DNA from: Myrica gale
Lineage: Eukaryota > Streptophyta > Magnoliopsida > Fagales > Myricaceae
Assembly (NCBI GenBank): GCA_963930655.1
Contig: OZ005602.1
Location: forward strand, 3,603,501 to 3,667,500
Direction: 5' to 3'
Length of the DNA: 64,000 nt
The notes beneath the pieces were generated by a model. That model saw only the letters and a program-made list of their open reading frames with translations, ran no database searches and was not told the origin of the DNA. This document shows positions 49,401-57,233 of this stretch, piece after piece; position 1 is the first letter of the stretch, and each line of letters begins with the position of its first letter. The translations under genes were made by a program, and so were the position numbers.

Positions 49401-51374
49401 CCCTATAAATGGAAAAAATCTAACATGGCTAATGGGGACGCATGTTCACCAATTGTCAATAACCACATGTCTCCCTTAATTTCCAAATCACCCAACATAC
49501 CATATATGACTGGTCTCTACTAATCTTAATTGTACCTCAAATTCTCTACATCTAACAGGAAAAAAAAATCTCCCTAACAACTTTCCCTTAAACATTGAGT
49601 TAGTCCATGTGGTGTAGAGAATTTGAGGTGAAATTAAAATTAATAGGGATCATACATATGTGGCACATTGAGTGATTTGAAAATTAATGGGGACACATGG
49701 TTATTGGCAAATGGTTAACACGTGTCCCTGTTAGCCACGTTGGATTTTTTCCATTTACAGGGACACTCAAGTTGACAAAATGACCACCTAAGGGCATGAA
49801 GAACTCCACAAGGACCAGTCTAGGACGAAACTTACCTTAGGGACCTATTTGAGACTAGGCAATACCTCAGGACATAGTGGACTAATTAAGCCAAAAATTT
49901 AAGCGGAAATAAACCTACCAACCTTGACATATTGCATCCTCAAACTACCAAAAGTTTTCAATTTGAATTTGCAATCTGTTAAGATCTAATAGTTAGAATC
50001 AATGAAAAAAAAAATCATGTGCTACAATCTCAACCTTGAAATATTGTGTCCTAAAGTTTGCTACCCAATACATCTGCTCCTGTGATCTTCGGTCACTTCA
50101 CTCAAGTTCACCCTTAGGCCTAGAACAACTTCGAAGGCACGACAGACTAACACTTCTTAGTTGGCCTATGGTAGCACCAGCAACCACAAAAAAGATGGTA
50201 TCATTGGCAAAAATGCAGTGGGAATTCATCGCAACTTTCCTTTCCAACAAGACCGGAAGAGGGTCTGCCTCAACCAATATAGTCATGGCGTTTTCGTAAC
50301 ACAAATAAAAGTGGTGATAGAGGATTACCTCTGAGTTGGATAATCATTAACCAGCATCCAAGAATCAACTCATAGATAAAGGACTATATGCCATCTCTTC
50401 CGTCTACTCAAACCCAAACGTTCAAACAGTTTAATCCCGGCTAACATGGTCATAAACATATCATCCCTGGAAAATTATTTTGAGCCTGCTATCCAACCAT
50501 TGGTTCACAAAGAGAACCACATTTACTAATTTGGTCAGTTATCAATTCTTGCCTCCTAGCTTTTTGTTCATTTCACAATTTCAGTCTGAGAGAATAGAAT
50601 TTTAGCATATTACTGAGACAGGACAAAGCACTAAATTTCATGGCATATGCTACTTAAGCTCTTATAGTTGCCACTAAAATAGCACTCATTTGGTCAGTAA
50701 TCAATTCTCTATCTCTCCCCCTCTGCTAGATTTGCTATGAATAAAAGATCGCCAGCCTGCTAATGCCTATCAACCATCAAAATATAATCATAATTTCGAG
50801 TTGGAGTTCGATTTGTGAAGTCGTCACACCTCCATACTGCTCAATGGGTAAGAGTTATGTCATCTATCTGCTACCGTTCAAATAGACATATAAGTTCATT
50901 ATACATATGAAATGGATTAGATTGCCAAAAGGAAAAATTGTAACATTAGAAAATGAAAAAAACATAATTAACATGCGAAAAGCAAATCAAGTCAAGCATC
51001 ATCCTTAACAGTCCCACTAGTAATTCTAAAAACTCCAAACTTAGATTAGTGCTATCAACGCCAGCATAAGTTCCACATAGATGAATTATGAAGGCTAAAC
51101 GATAACAAACAAGAGGCGTTTAGAAGCATGGTATGTGCGCTTGTTTATGTGAGTGTGTGTGTGGGGGGGGAGAAAAAGAGGGAGCAGACACCTTGTTACG
51201 GACTGCTGTGGATTGAAAGGAGAGAGAGGAAATAGTAAGAGGGAGAAGCTTGGACAGCAAAGCTTGGAGTTTTGAGTCGTCGCAGAGAGCCAGACGAGTC
51301 AGCATTCGGTCCAACATTTCTTCTCTTTCTGAATCGGAATTTGCCGCCGCAGATGAAGATGACGACTCTGCCAT
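7229..51374 (-). CDS. ECM29: ECM29 proteasome adaptor/scaffold, complete 35-exon gene
   Basis: This is the plant orthologue of ECM29, a large HEAT/ARM-repeat protein. In yeast and animals ECM29 binds the 26S proteasome, tethers the 19S and 20S particles and takes part in proteasome quality control. The ATG is at 51374 ([19 protein letters not shown]) and the TAG at 7231-7229. The 35 exons total 5,457 nt, or 1,818 residues, close to the roughly 1,800-1,830 I recall for plant homologues. Every junction keeps phase and every intron is GT-AG. Recognisable segments include [20 protein letters not shown] (exon 10), [20 protein letters not shown] (exon 16) and [20 protein letters not shown] (exon 20). 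The protein is alpha-solenoid throughout, with no signal peptide or membrane segment. No frameshift or stop interrupts it despite very heavy intronic transposon loading. The exon model is mine by eye; exact splice sites need transcript support. Confidence 0.93.
10779..10824. repeat. (TA)n(TG)n microsatellite
   Basis: A compound dinucleotide tract in ECM29 intron 30, about 5 TA units followed by about 17 TG units. Confidence 0.95.
14341..14370. repeat. (CT)n microsatellite
   Basis: A CT tract just downstream (in gene sense) of the exon 27 donor, inside ECM29 intron 27. The RERERE open frames over it are an artefact of the repeat. Confidence 0.9.
16681..17005 (-). mobile_element. LINE 3' fragment, 5'-truncated
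   Basis: This lies in ECM29 intron 26, in the same sense as the gene. The poly(A) appears as a T run at 16681. Reading leftwards on the minus strand, the frame includes [20 protein letters not shown], the C-terminal end of the plant L1-type ORF2 just after the zinc-binding RT domain, then the usual [14 protein letters not shown] tail. A C8-10 run near 16817 interrupts it. The 5' limit is approximate. Confidence 0.8.
18519..19463 (+). mobile_element. LINE 3' fragment with 10-bp target-site duplication
   Basis: A 945-bp insertion in ECM29 intron 24, antisense to the gene. It is bounded by ATGTTAATTG at 18509-18518 and 19464-19473. It encodes the C-terminal end of ORF2, including the zinc-binding motif [18 protein letters not shown], in two frames. 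It ends with the family tail: TTGTACTGT, an AATAAAG signal, ACTTACTTAT and poly(A). It is severely 5'-truncated, as is typical of LINE integration. Confidence 0.93.
20074..30442 (-). CDS. ECM29: ECM29 exons 15-24 (residues 511-1249)
   Basis: Exons in transcript order: 30061-30442, 29797-29981, 29631-29703, 28298-28448, 28020-28189, 26716-27066, 25471-25638, 25064-25357, 24610-24786, 20074-20337. Exon 15 (382 nt) is the largest and follows the 5.3-kb intron 14, which carries the biggest LINE. Landmarks are [20 protein letters not shown] (15), [19 protein letters not shown] (17), [19 protein letters not shown] (18), [19 protein letters not shown] (20), [20 protein letters not shown] (21), [20 protein letters not shown] (22) and [20 protein letters not shown] (24). 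These are consecutive HEAT-type helical pairs. Five consecutive exons (20-24) begin and end in phase 0. Intron 23 (4.3 kb) holds a composite LINE, intron 20 a TRIM and intron 19 a minisatellite. Confidence 0.9.
21897..24140 (+). mobile_element. Composite LINE insertion with 14-bp target-site duplication
   Basis: This lies in ECM29 intron 23. AGCATTGGTAGAGG occurs at 21883-21896 and again at 24141-24154, so the outer 2,244 bp arrived as one insertion or grew inside one. The order is a plus-strand RT fragment (21897-22370, with [20 protein letters not shown] and [20 protein letters not shown]), a minus-strand block (22371-23308, listed separately), then the plus-strand ORF2 C-terminus and 3' end (23309-24140, with [18 protein letters not shown] and a poly(A) tail). 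The part of ORF2 between the two plus segments is missing. Confidence 0.9.
22371..23308 (-). mobile_element. Inverted, internally deleted LINE (ORF1 joined to 3' end)
   Basis: This block sits inside the composite LINE. Its poly(A) is the T run at about 22373-22383. Minus-strand translation of 23316-22672 gives an ORF1-like protein ([17 protein letters not shown] at the start; [15 protein letters not shown] near the end). That end matches the ORF1 end of the larger LINE in intron 14 ([15 protein letters not shown]). Immediately afterwards the sequence jumps to the 3' tail, so the endonuclease and RT are entirely absent. I could not read a clear target-site duplication around it. Confidence 0.7.
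25397..25446. repeat. (GT)n(GA)n microsatellite
   Basis: A compound dinucleotide tract in ECM29 intron 21, 25 bp from the exon 21 donor. Confidence 0.95.
25823..26238 (+). mobile_element. Complete TRIM element, two LTRs plus PBS
   Basis: A 416-bp element in ECM29 intron 20, antisense to the gene. LTR1 is 25823-25956 and LTR2 26103-26238. Both begin TGTTATGGACCATTTG and end ATGTAACA, and they are very similar throughout. Directly after LTR1 is TGGTATCAGAGC (25959-25970), the plant initiator-Met tRNA primer-binding site. Directly before LTR2 is a purine-rich GTGGTGGAA. The internal region is 146 bp and non-coding. Flanks are CACTG on the left and CACTA on the right, a 5-bp target-site duplication with one mismatch. 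Mobilisation would need enzymes from a full-length LTR element. Confidence 0.9.
27331..27664. repeat. 113-bp minisatellite, three copies
   Basis: Units start with GTGGCAGTAGAGGCATG at 27331, 27444 and 27557 (period exactly 113 bp) in ECM29 intron 19. The first two units are nearly identical. The third differs by a few bases and has a shorter T run. No coding potential. Confidence 0.95.
29043..29059. repeat. Poly(C) tract
   Basis: A run of about 17 C residues (poly(G) in gene sense) in ECM29 intron 17. A G run this long could form a quadruplex in the transcript and is also prone to sequencing error. Confidence 0.85.
30497..35521 (-). mobile_element. Near full-length L1-type LINE with internal deletion
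   Basis: This is the largest insertion and fills ECM29 intron 14 in gene sense. On the minus strand, ORF1 runs from about 35521 ([20 protein letters not shown]) to about 33750 with frameshifts. The endonuclease follows (MVCLQETKL, then [18 protein letters not shown] and [19 protein letters not shown]). Next is reverse transcriptase ([20 protein letters not shown]; catalytic FADD at 31698-31709). The zinc-binding domain [18 protein letters not shown] and the tail end at a T run (30497-30506). Right after the FADD block, at about 31640-31660, the sequence jumps to FNKALLGKW, so several hundred bases of the RT thumb are deleted. Frameshifts and stops make it non-functional. The 5' limit is approximate and I found no clear target-site duplication. 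Confidence 0.88.
35713..51374 (-). CDS. ECM29: ECM29 exons 1-14 (residues 1-511)
   Basis: Exons in transcript order: 51192-51374, 47606-47773, 47388-47477, 46322-46458, 46136-46226, 41082-41164, 40863-40969, 40004-40156, 37802-37866, 37424-37511, 37248-37326, 37030-37138, 35949-36008, 35713-35831. This covers the N-terminal proteasome-stabiliser (Ecm29-type) region. Landmarks are [20 protein letters not shown] in exon 2, [13 protein letters not shown] in exon 3, [16 protein letters not shown] in exon 6, [20 protein letters not shown] in exon 8, [18 protein letters not shown] in exon 12 and [19 protein letters not shown] in exon 14. Exon 3 lies in a different frame from the longest open frame over it and was placed by the TAG acceptor at 47480-47478. 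Intron 1 is about 3.4 kb and intron 5 about 5.0 kb. Intron 13 (117 nt) has no in-frame stop. Confidence 0.9.
36349..36545. repeat. Diverged direct repeat, two units
   Basis: Two units of roughly 85 bp about 108 bp apart in ECM29 intron 12. They share AAAGCA(T/C)ATAC, TTAAGATCA and GGCATGTTCCTAC-like blocks. No coding potential. Confidence 0.55.
37571..37703. repeat. Tandem duplication of 66-67 bp
   Basis: Two adjacent, almost identical copies start with TTTTAGAAGAAAAA at 37571 and 37637 in ECM29 intron 9, close to the acceptor of exon 10. A short (GA)n tract follows at 37774-37791. Confidence 0.9.
38616..39093 (-). mobile_element. LINE 3' fragment with 11-bp target-site duplication
   Basis: A 478-bp insertion in ECM29 intron 8, in gene sense, bounded by TATTTATATCT at 38605-38615 and 39094-39104. 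The minus-strand frame 39080-38688 reads the ORF2 C-terminus, with [18 protein letters not shown] and [20 protein letters not shown], without interruption. It ends in the family tail and poly(A). Confidence 0.93.
41675..43235 (-). mobile_element. LINE ORF2 3' half with 13-bp target-site duplication
   Basis: A 1,561-bp insertion in ECM29 intron 5, in gene sense, bounded by CAGAAAAATATAT at 41662-41674 and 43236-43248. One frame is maintained over the RT thumb/connection ([40 protein letters not shown]) and the zinc-binding domain ([18 protein letters not shown]). It is broken only by two in-frame stops, near 42622 (TGA where relatives have TGG) and near 42223. This is the best preserved of the truncated copies. 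Confidence 0.93.
43291..44509 (+). mobile_element. LINE 3' fragment with 13-bp target-site duplication
   Basis: This lies in ECM29 intron 5, antisense to the gene, bounded by AACTAGGAGCATG at 43278-43290 and 44510-44522. It starts in the RT connection region ([20 protein letters not shown]) and runs through a decayed zinc-binding domain ([17 protein letters not shown]) to the 3' tail. It is interrupted by a separately listed 141-bp insertion. It begins only 55 bp from the end of the oppositely oriented LINE at 41675-43235. Confidence 0.92.
43708..43848 (+). mobile_element. 141-bp LINE 3' tail nested inside another LINE
   Basis: GGTCTTAAGAAGA is duplicated exactly at 43695-43707 and 43849-43861. 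Between the copies is only a LINE 3' end: GATTTTCTCAGTTTTTTAGC, then TTGTACTGT, an AATAAAA signal and CTTACTTATAAAA. Removing the insert and one duplicate restores the host LINE reading frame across the site. It is an extreme 5' truncation. Confidence 0.92.
44540..45887 (+). mobile_element. LINE fragment, RT core joined directly to 3' tail
   Basis: This lies in ECM29 intron 5, antisense to the gene. It encodes the RT core ([60 protein letters not shown]; catalytic FADD in [15 protein letters not shown]). After about 45725 it jumps straight to the 3' tail, so the RT thumb and zinc-binding domain are missing. A small rearrangement near 45420-45450 repeats a GCTAGTGAGT(A/G)CATTGACTCC segment. 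The 5' limit is approximate because it abuts an A run. Confidence 0.88.
49270..49892. mobile_element. Foldback MITE of Mutator type with 9-bp target-site duplication
   Basis: A 623-bp insertion in ECM29 intron 1. The left end GCCTTAATTAGACC and the inverted right end GGCTTAATTAGTCC continue as inverted arms almost to the centre. Shared blocks include GGTCCCTAAGGTAAGTTTCG and GGTGGTCATTTTGTC. AAAAATTTA is repeated exactly at 49261-49269 and 49893-49901. Long inverted arms with a 9-bp duplication fit a MULE-derived non-autonomous element. No coding capacity. Confidence 0.9.
50040..50560 (-). mobile_element. Old, decayed LINE reverse-transcriptase fragment
   Basis: Minus-strand translation in ECM29 intron 1 gives broken pieces of a plant [15 protein letters not shown], then a YDHVS block, then [13 protein letters not shown] residues, then FANDTIFFV in place of FADDT. 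Many frameshifts and stops separate them. It is much more diverged than the other LINEs in this gene and lacks a recognisable tail or target-site duplication. Confidence 0.6.
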
Positions 51375-52853
51375 TTCCTTTCTTTACAGAACGACGAGAA
51401 TGAAGCCCAGGGGGGCAAAGGCAAAGCTAGGAAGAAAAGGAAAAAGGGTGCGTTCAGCGGTTCTATATCAGAGCTACGGGCTACCTTCCATTAAGCTTGG
51501 GGAAGGGGGCTGGGTTGAAACCAATGATGATCATGGGCCGGGGCAGTGGGCTCAAATAAGAACACCTTCCATTGGCATGGGAAGAGTGGGCTTGAGAGAG
51601 TAAGGAGGCCTAATGAAGAGTGGTCTTGAAAAATGAAATAAATAAATAAAAAGTTAAACCCAAACCATTGACGAAGGATTGAGGTTCTTCTTAAGTTTTA
51701 GACCCAAGTAGATAGTTTTATTCGTTAAAAAAAATAGTATTCAGATCCTAAGCATTGTGTGAAGCTGTAAGCAACGTGGTTCCTATAAAAAGGTAATATT
51801 TAGGTATCCGAATTAGGCAACAAATTGAGAAGGATTTCAATCTATTGACCGGGAAAAAACAAGCCTATTAAACAAGTCGATTTTCAACATAATCTCCTCT
51901 TGTAGATACTAAATTCGAACCGCGTCCGACCTCTTGGGCCTAAATCGTTAACGCCCAACATACCGGTTAGATAAGCGAGCAATAAGGCCCATCACACTAG
52001 ACACACAAGAGAAACTACTCACGAAAAAAAACCCACCACTAACTACTTAAGGCACAGTAACTGAGAAACTGCCCACGATGTATTGGGGTATGTGAGTTCG
52101 TGAAAAAGTGAAGAGAAATGAATGAAATATAAATTATTTCGCTTTTTCATCAACTCTCATACCTCAAAATTTTAACTATCTCAAAATTTTAATTAAATGA
52201 TACGCCACATCTAATAGCAGAATGACACACGCACGCTTCGCATTGAACTCATGCCACGTGATCCAGCTAAGTTCAAGTCAGATAAACAATTATAAACATT
52301 AAAATAAAAATAAAAGAAATTTTAAAAAAAATTAAAATTAAATTAGGTTACCAATTCCCATTCTTAATTTTACGGTTACATCAAAATTATTAATGAGTAT
52401 CTAATTTGGGAAGAGTTGGTGACGGTAATAATTGTAGTAGCCAACTCATGGTAACATGGCCTAACTTTTTGGTCTATAGTCAGAGCTGTAAGTGTTGAGT
52501 ATAGAAACTCTAGCTACTCCAATAATTAGCACTAATAGACAAACAGACCCTCTTCCACGTGCATGTCTCAATCCCTTAAACCAAGACAAAAGCAGGGCTC
52601 GACGAAACAGAAATTATCATGGTACGTCGTCCTTTCCTGAAATAGAACTTTAACGCTGGAGCAAGAACTACCATGAAAGTCGATCTATTACGACCAGTGC
52701 GGGCGGAGCGAGGTTCTTCGTATTTATTTCATTTTCTTCTTCCGAGCCAATCCCTTCTTAGAAAGCACTCACTGAGTTACTTACGGGTCATCGACTCTCC
52801 AACGTGTCAATTGTCACCTCAATTTTGGAAATCATTCGATTTATATCTAAGGT
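51375..52853. promoter_or_regulatory. ECM29 upstream region; no gene recognised
   Basis: The interval upstream of the ECM29 ATG should hold its promoter. A CACGTG-type G-box lies near 52254. A 117-codon plus frame at 51250-51603 overlaps ECM29 exon 1 antisense and has no recognisable motif. Otherwise I see AT-rich intergenic sequence. Confidence 0.4.
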
Positions 52854-53168
52854 AGGGGTGAAAATTAAAAATGCGGTCCAATTTTTAAATCGGAACGCGG
52901 TTCGGTTCTCCTAAATTAAATGATCGAACCACTTATAAGTGGTCCAGACCGGTTTATATTTTTTCTCTTTTTTTTATTTTTTTCAGGTTAATTTCGAAGG
53001 AAAAATGTCATATAAAAATATAGAATTTTAGTTTAGATTAAAATTAAACTTTTTAAGTTTATAATTTGTATTAAATAAATATAAAAAATATTTTTTATTT
53101 ATATTAATAAATTCGGTCCGATTTTTCAAAAAGCATAGACAAATTCAGTCCAATTTTGTTCAACTCTA
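52854..53168. mobile_element. Probable non-autonomous hAT remnant
   Basis: It starts TAGGGGTGAAAATT, a typical hAT terminus, and contains GGTTCGGTTC, GGTCCAGACCGG and ATTCGGTCCGATTTTT subterminal motifs. It ends in a degraded complement (CAACTCTAAT where CACCCCTA would be expected). The same TAGGGGTGA end occurs on the hAT element at 61950. It is non-coding and the boundaries are approximate. Confidence 0.45.
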
Positions 53169-53742
53169 ATCCTGCATAGCGAACTCTCATTTTTTACCAA
53201 GAAAAAAAACTTATTTTTTAAGGGGTCAAACTATTATAATATGATAATTCTTGGATGTCCAATGTAAAAATAAAACTTAGAATTTAATTTTTTTTTCAAG
53301 TAACGAGCAATTCGGACACATATTTACGTATCAAACTTGAACAAATTTAATTTAATATTCACATAAATTAAATTTTACGTTACTATAAATTCTAGAGAGA
53401 CTCACCAGCCGACTCACCACAACTCATTCAAGTCGCGGTTTTTTTATCACCACGGTAGTCTGAACCTTTTACCCTAACTCTTACTCTCACGGGTCTTGCT
53501 GCCACTTTTGAGCTATATGAGTGGATTATAAGAATAATTTTGTTTTCTTGATTTTCACACCAATCCAAAAAAAAAAATTAAAATTATTTCTCTACGATAC
53601 GATACAAAATCCATCCCAACTCACAGACATATCAGTATGAAGAACTCAGCTTATCAACTCCACATAAAAGAATACAAATTTTGCAAAAATAAAAAAATAA
53701 ATAAAGGTGTAGATAGAATAAAGAACTGAACTTATAAACTGC
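53169..53742. other. Intergenic AT-rich sequence, includes ENODL 3' flank
   Basis: No coding potential. The part next to 53743 should include the 3' UTR of the phytocyanin gene. Confidence 0.5.
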
Positions 53743-55251
53743 TCACAACAAGCAAGCAATCCCTAACAAAACCAAAATCCAGTTTACTGCCCTGTCTTTG
53801 AGCTTCCAATACATTGAAAATGAAGCAGATCCAGATGCTTCATTATCAGCAGTTTCTTCATGGGGATTATTGAAACTAGAAGGAACAACCGTGTCGGGCA
53901 CAGAGCCGTCGTCGCCGGCGTTCGGACTTATCGGTCCGGGGGATTCTTCAGCAGGACTTTCCAAACTCTTTGGCAGCCCTTGGCCATGAGTTACATTGAT
54001 TCTGAAGTGCTGGCCATTCTTGCACTGTTCGCCATCATAATCACTAGAAAAGAAATAATTCATCCCTTCTTTGACCAGCGGCACAGCCACTGAAACTGGA
54101 TGTGGAGTAGCGGCTGATGGATTAGAACCCGACCACTGCGTGGTGTCGTTGTCTTGAGCATCCTCGTAATCACAACGTTTGTAGGTGGTCAAGTTATATG
54201 TTTGGATAACAGAGTGATTGTTGTCTGTGTTGAACACTGCACTAACAAAAGGCAGAGACATAAATCTCTCATCCAAGACATGAGAAAATTTCGAAGTTCA
54301 TGAAGTTTTCAAACTTCATGTGTACTCGTCTTACAAAGAACAGGGTGACTTGGGTTCGCCGACAATTACCTACCAAAAGAAAAAGGACTTGCAGTTGCAG
54401 ACAAAACTTGCAGAAAGAAAAAGATAAAGAAAGGGATAAGAGTTTGCCGACGAACCAAGCTATCTACCACTTTGGAAACAAAGCTTCCTCTTCCTGTTTC
54501 CTTAACTCTTACCGCAACTCCATCTTTGATGATATTTTTCCCTCTGAAGGCTGGGATTTAACTCCTAAACTCCTAACTATCCTAAATCCGGATTTAGAGA
54601 AAACAAAAAGGAAAAAATATTGGAGAAGGCTTTTCACTTCATATTCCCTCTGATTTGATAAGAAAATACTTAAAAATTATGAAGAACACTATAATTAACT
54701 CTGAAAATCAGATCGAAAAGATGTAAGTCTAAAATTTCAAGATTCTCTGCACATTACTGCAGCTAATGAAAATCTTAGACAGAGATTGGCCCTGGCCTTT
54801 GAGCCAGTATCGCCTATAAATTCAGATAACTAAGAACCATTTACTCACTAGCCCAAAAGCTATAGCTTCGATGGATTCCTTCTGATATCAGATATAGTTA
54901 ATGGAAATTCACTGAAAACCAACAAGTTTCAGACATAACTTGTTGAAAGAAGAAACTCAATGAAAAGGCAGTAACCATGAAGTTATATATGAGCAATTCA
55001 AAGGAAGAAGGTCTGGAGCCTCTTTCCAGTAATGGGTTTGGATGCTTACAGAGGAAATCTCCCAAGCTGAAGTTCTTGCCTGCAACCCATTTCTGGTAAT
55101 TGACACTGGGCTTCTCAAGGGTATCATACCAACCCAAAGAATCACCAACCGTGTAGTTCTTGTAAGCTTCAACAGATCCCGAGAAAGAGAGAAGAACAAA
55201 GCAAGTTAGAACGAAGAGAAGGAAGCCTACGTCGTACTTTTTCTGTTCCAT
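53743..55251 (-). CDS. Early nodulin-like protein (phytocyanin family), two exons
   Basis: Exon 1 is 55050-55251 and exon 2 is 53743-54236 (stop 53745-53743), split by an 813-bp GT-AG intron. Together they are 696 nt, 231 aa. I chose the ATG at 55251 because it directly precedes a good signal peptide (hydrophobic residues 9-24, cleavage near SVEA/YKNY). The phytocyanin domain spans about residues 30-150: YTVGDSLGW, FSLGDFLLFNTDNNHSV, and cysteines 89 and 139 for the disulphide. Of the usual copper ligands His75 remains, but the Cys site is Ser131 and the second His is Gln138. It is therefore unlikely to be a redox blue-copper protein. A Pro/Ser/Glu-rich stretch and a hydrophobic C-terminus (WILVLLGIACLL) predict a GPI-anchored, cell-surface arabinogalactan-like protein. 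A role in cell-wall or symbiosis-type signalling is inferred from the family only. Confidence 0.9.
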
Positions 55252-55420
55252 TCTCCTTGGGCTTGTGAACTGGTGGTTGGAGGAAGGGCATAGAACTGGT
55301 ATAATGGCTGACAGAGTGACTTTACAGTTCGCTATACAAGTATACAACCCTGCCTTTGTAATAGAATTTACCAAAATAGTCTCCCTTTCCCTTTCATGTC
55401 GGTACGCTTAAGCCTTGATT

Positions 55421-55429
55421 GATATATAA
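55421..55429 (-). promoter_or_regulatory. Candidate TATA box of the ENODL gene
   Basis: GATATATAA on the plus strand reads TTATATATC on the minus strand, about 170 bp upstream of the chosen ATG. This spacing is reasonable for a TATA box with a 5' UTR of 130-140 nt. It supports the short-start model but was judged only by eye. Confidence 0.4.
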
Positions 55430-56500
55430 TTAGCTTTGTTGACCACAACGGAATAAGTCACTGTTATAGAGCCATGTATGACAGTAAACATTAACCTCAA
55501 TGCATGGACCACATTATTGTCTTTGGTGTTCTAGAGCTATGGACCATTATATATATATGTCCAATGGTTTTGGTTGTTTGTCATGTTTTTCTCCTAATTT
55601 TCTTACTATTTATCTAGTGTTTGGGATGTGAGAAAATTCCAAGTCCTTGCTTTTAAAATTTCTTCCTGCACTTTCGAATAAGCTATCTGATTTATCACCC
55701 AAACGCTTTGTATTTATCAATATGATGCCAAAGAATTGATAACCAATCAGATTTTGATATGAAAAAGTACATACCTTTGGTTGCTAAACGGGTTATTAAA
55801 TCATTGTTCTAGAATAATGATAAGGACTTTTCTCTCACAGGAATTGAAGAAAAAAAAATTCCTCTGTTTCCAATTAGCACCCACTTGATTTAACAGTGAC
55901 TTTGAATAGGGGTTGGAATCGTTTAATAAATGACAGAGAAGGTCGAAGCATACCATCTGTTGCAATTTTTCTTATGAGAAAAATTATTTTGCTGATTTCT
56001 GTGTTACGTTAAGATTGAAACTATTAAATTTGTCGCATTAAATTTTCGAACGATAGAGAATGTCACGACACATTTTTTCCATTTTAACCGTACTTATTTT
56101 AATAAAATTTAACTATCAAAATTATGTCACAGACTCATGTCTTATTCATTTCATGAAACTAATTGGATGGATTTTGATAGTTTGAGGATTTAATGGGACA
56201 AATTTTTTTTCTTTTTCTATCTCTTTGAAATGATATCATGATATTTTCCATCCATTTATATATGATCTAAATATCCAAATTGTTTGCTTTGTTTAGCCAA
56301 TTTCCAGTTAATTAAGCAGGCCAATGCTTTTATTTTTTGGTCATTTATTACCTTTCTTTTGTGTGTATATATAATTAATGTAGGAAAGAGTGTGATGGAA
56401 GGTTGTGTCGGTTGAAGAAGAATCTGCTAGCATGTGATAATAGCTGGATGATTGCTTTGCATCCTAATTCATGTGATGGACCCAAAGATTTTTTTTTTTT
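55430..56500. other. Intergenic, no gene recognised
   Basis: Upstream flank of the phytocyanin gene. AT-rich, with no open frame or repeat that I can identify. Confidence 0.5.
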
Positions 56501-57017
56501 GGGGTAAACTCATAGTTAGCCCCTTATATTTGGGCAAAAATTATAGTTAGTCCCATATTTTTCAATCCAACAATTTGATACCTAAACTTTCAAAACCTAT
56601 CAATCTTCGTCCCCGTCTAAATTAGACGTTAAATCAAACGGAAAAGCATGAAAAATGACCAAAATGCCCCTCCAAAATAAAATTACTAAAAAAATAAAAA
56701 AAATCATTAAAAAAAATTATATTTTTTCAAAAAATAATATTTTTTAAATAAAACTATATTGAAACTCTATTTCAATAATTTATTTATTTTAATTTATTTC
56801 TTAAATTTATATTTTTATTTTATTTTATTTTAAATTTTAGCTTTGGAGGGGCATTTTGGTCATTTTGCATGAATTTCCGTCAGACTTAACACCTGATTTA
56901 GACGGGGGCTAAGTTTGATAGGTTGTGAAAGTTATGGGTCTCAAATTGTTGGATTGAAAAATAGGGAGCTAACTTAATTTTTACCCAAACATAGGGGGCT
57001 AACTATGAGTTTACCCC
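56501..57017. mobile_element. Foldback MITE, 517 bp
   Basis: It begins GGGGTAAACTCATAGTTAGC and ends with the reverse complement GCTAACTATGAGTTTACCCC. Further inner blocks also match in inverted order (GACCAAAATGCCCCTCC with GGAGGGGCATTTTGGTC), so the arms are about 200 bp. The centre is very AT-rich. It sits in a T run (8-9 T on each side), which could be a target-site duplication but is not informative. The family is common in plant genomes; non-coding. Confidence 0.85.
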
Positions 57018-57233
57018 TTTTTTTTCGTTTTCTTTTTCCTTCTTTAATTCCCATCTGGGCCCGTGAGATGTATATTACGTATAAACTTCAATCACACATG
57101 TGATCAGTAGTTGTTTAGAATAAGTAATTGAATAATCATATAATGGTATAATGGTAAAGTTGATCAATAAATGTGAAGATATTTGTCAACTCCTGTGAAC
57201 TATCAAATTGGATATGGCAATAGCTTTCCTAAG

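Noticed and set aside
51250..51603. 117-codon plus-strand ORF at the ECM29 promoter
   Set aside because: Antisense to ECM29 exon 1, with no recognisable domain.
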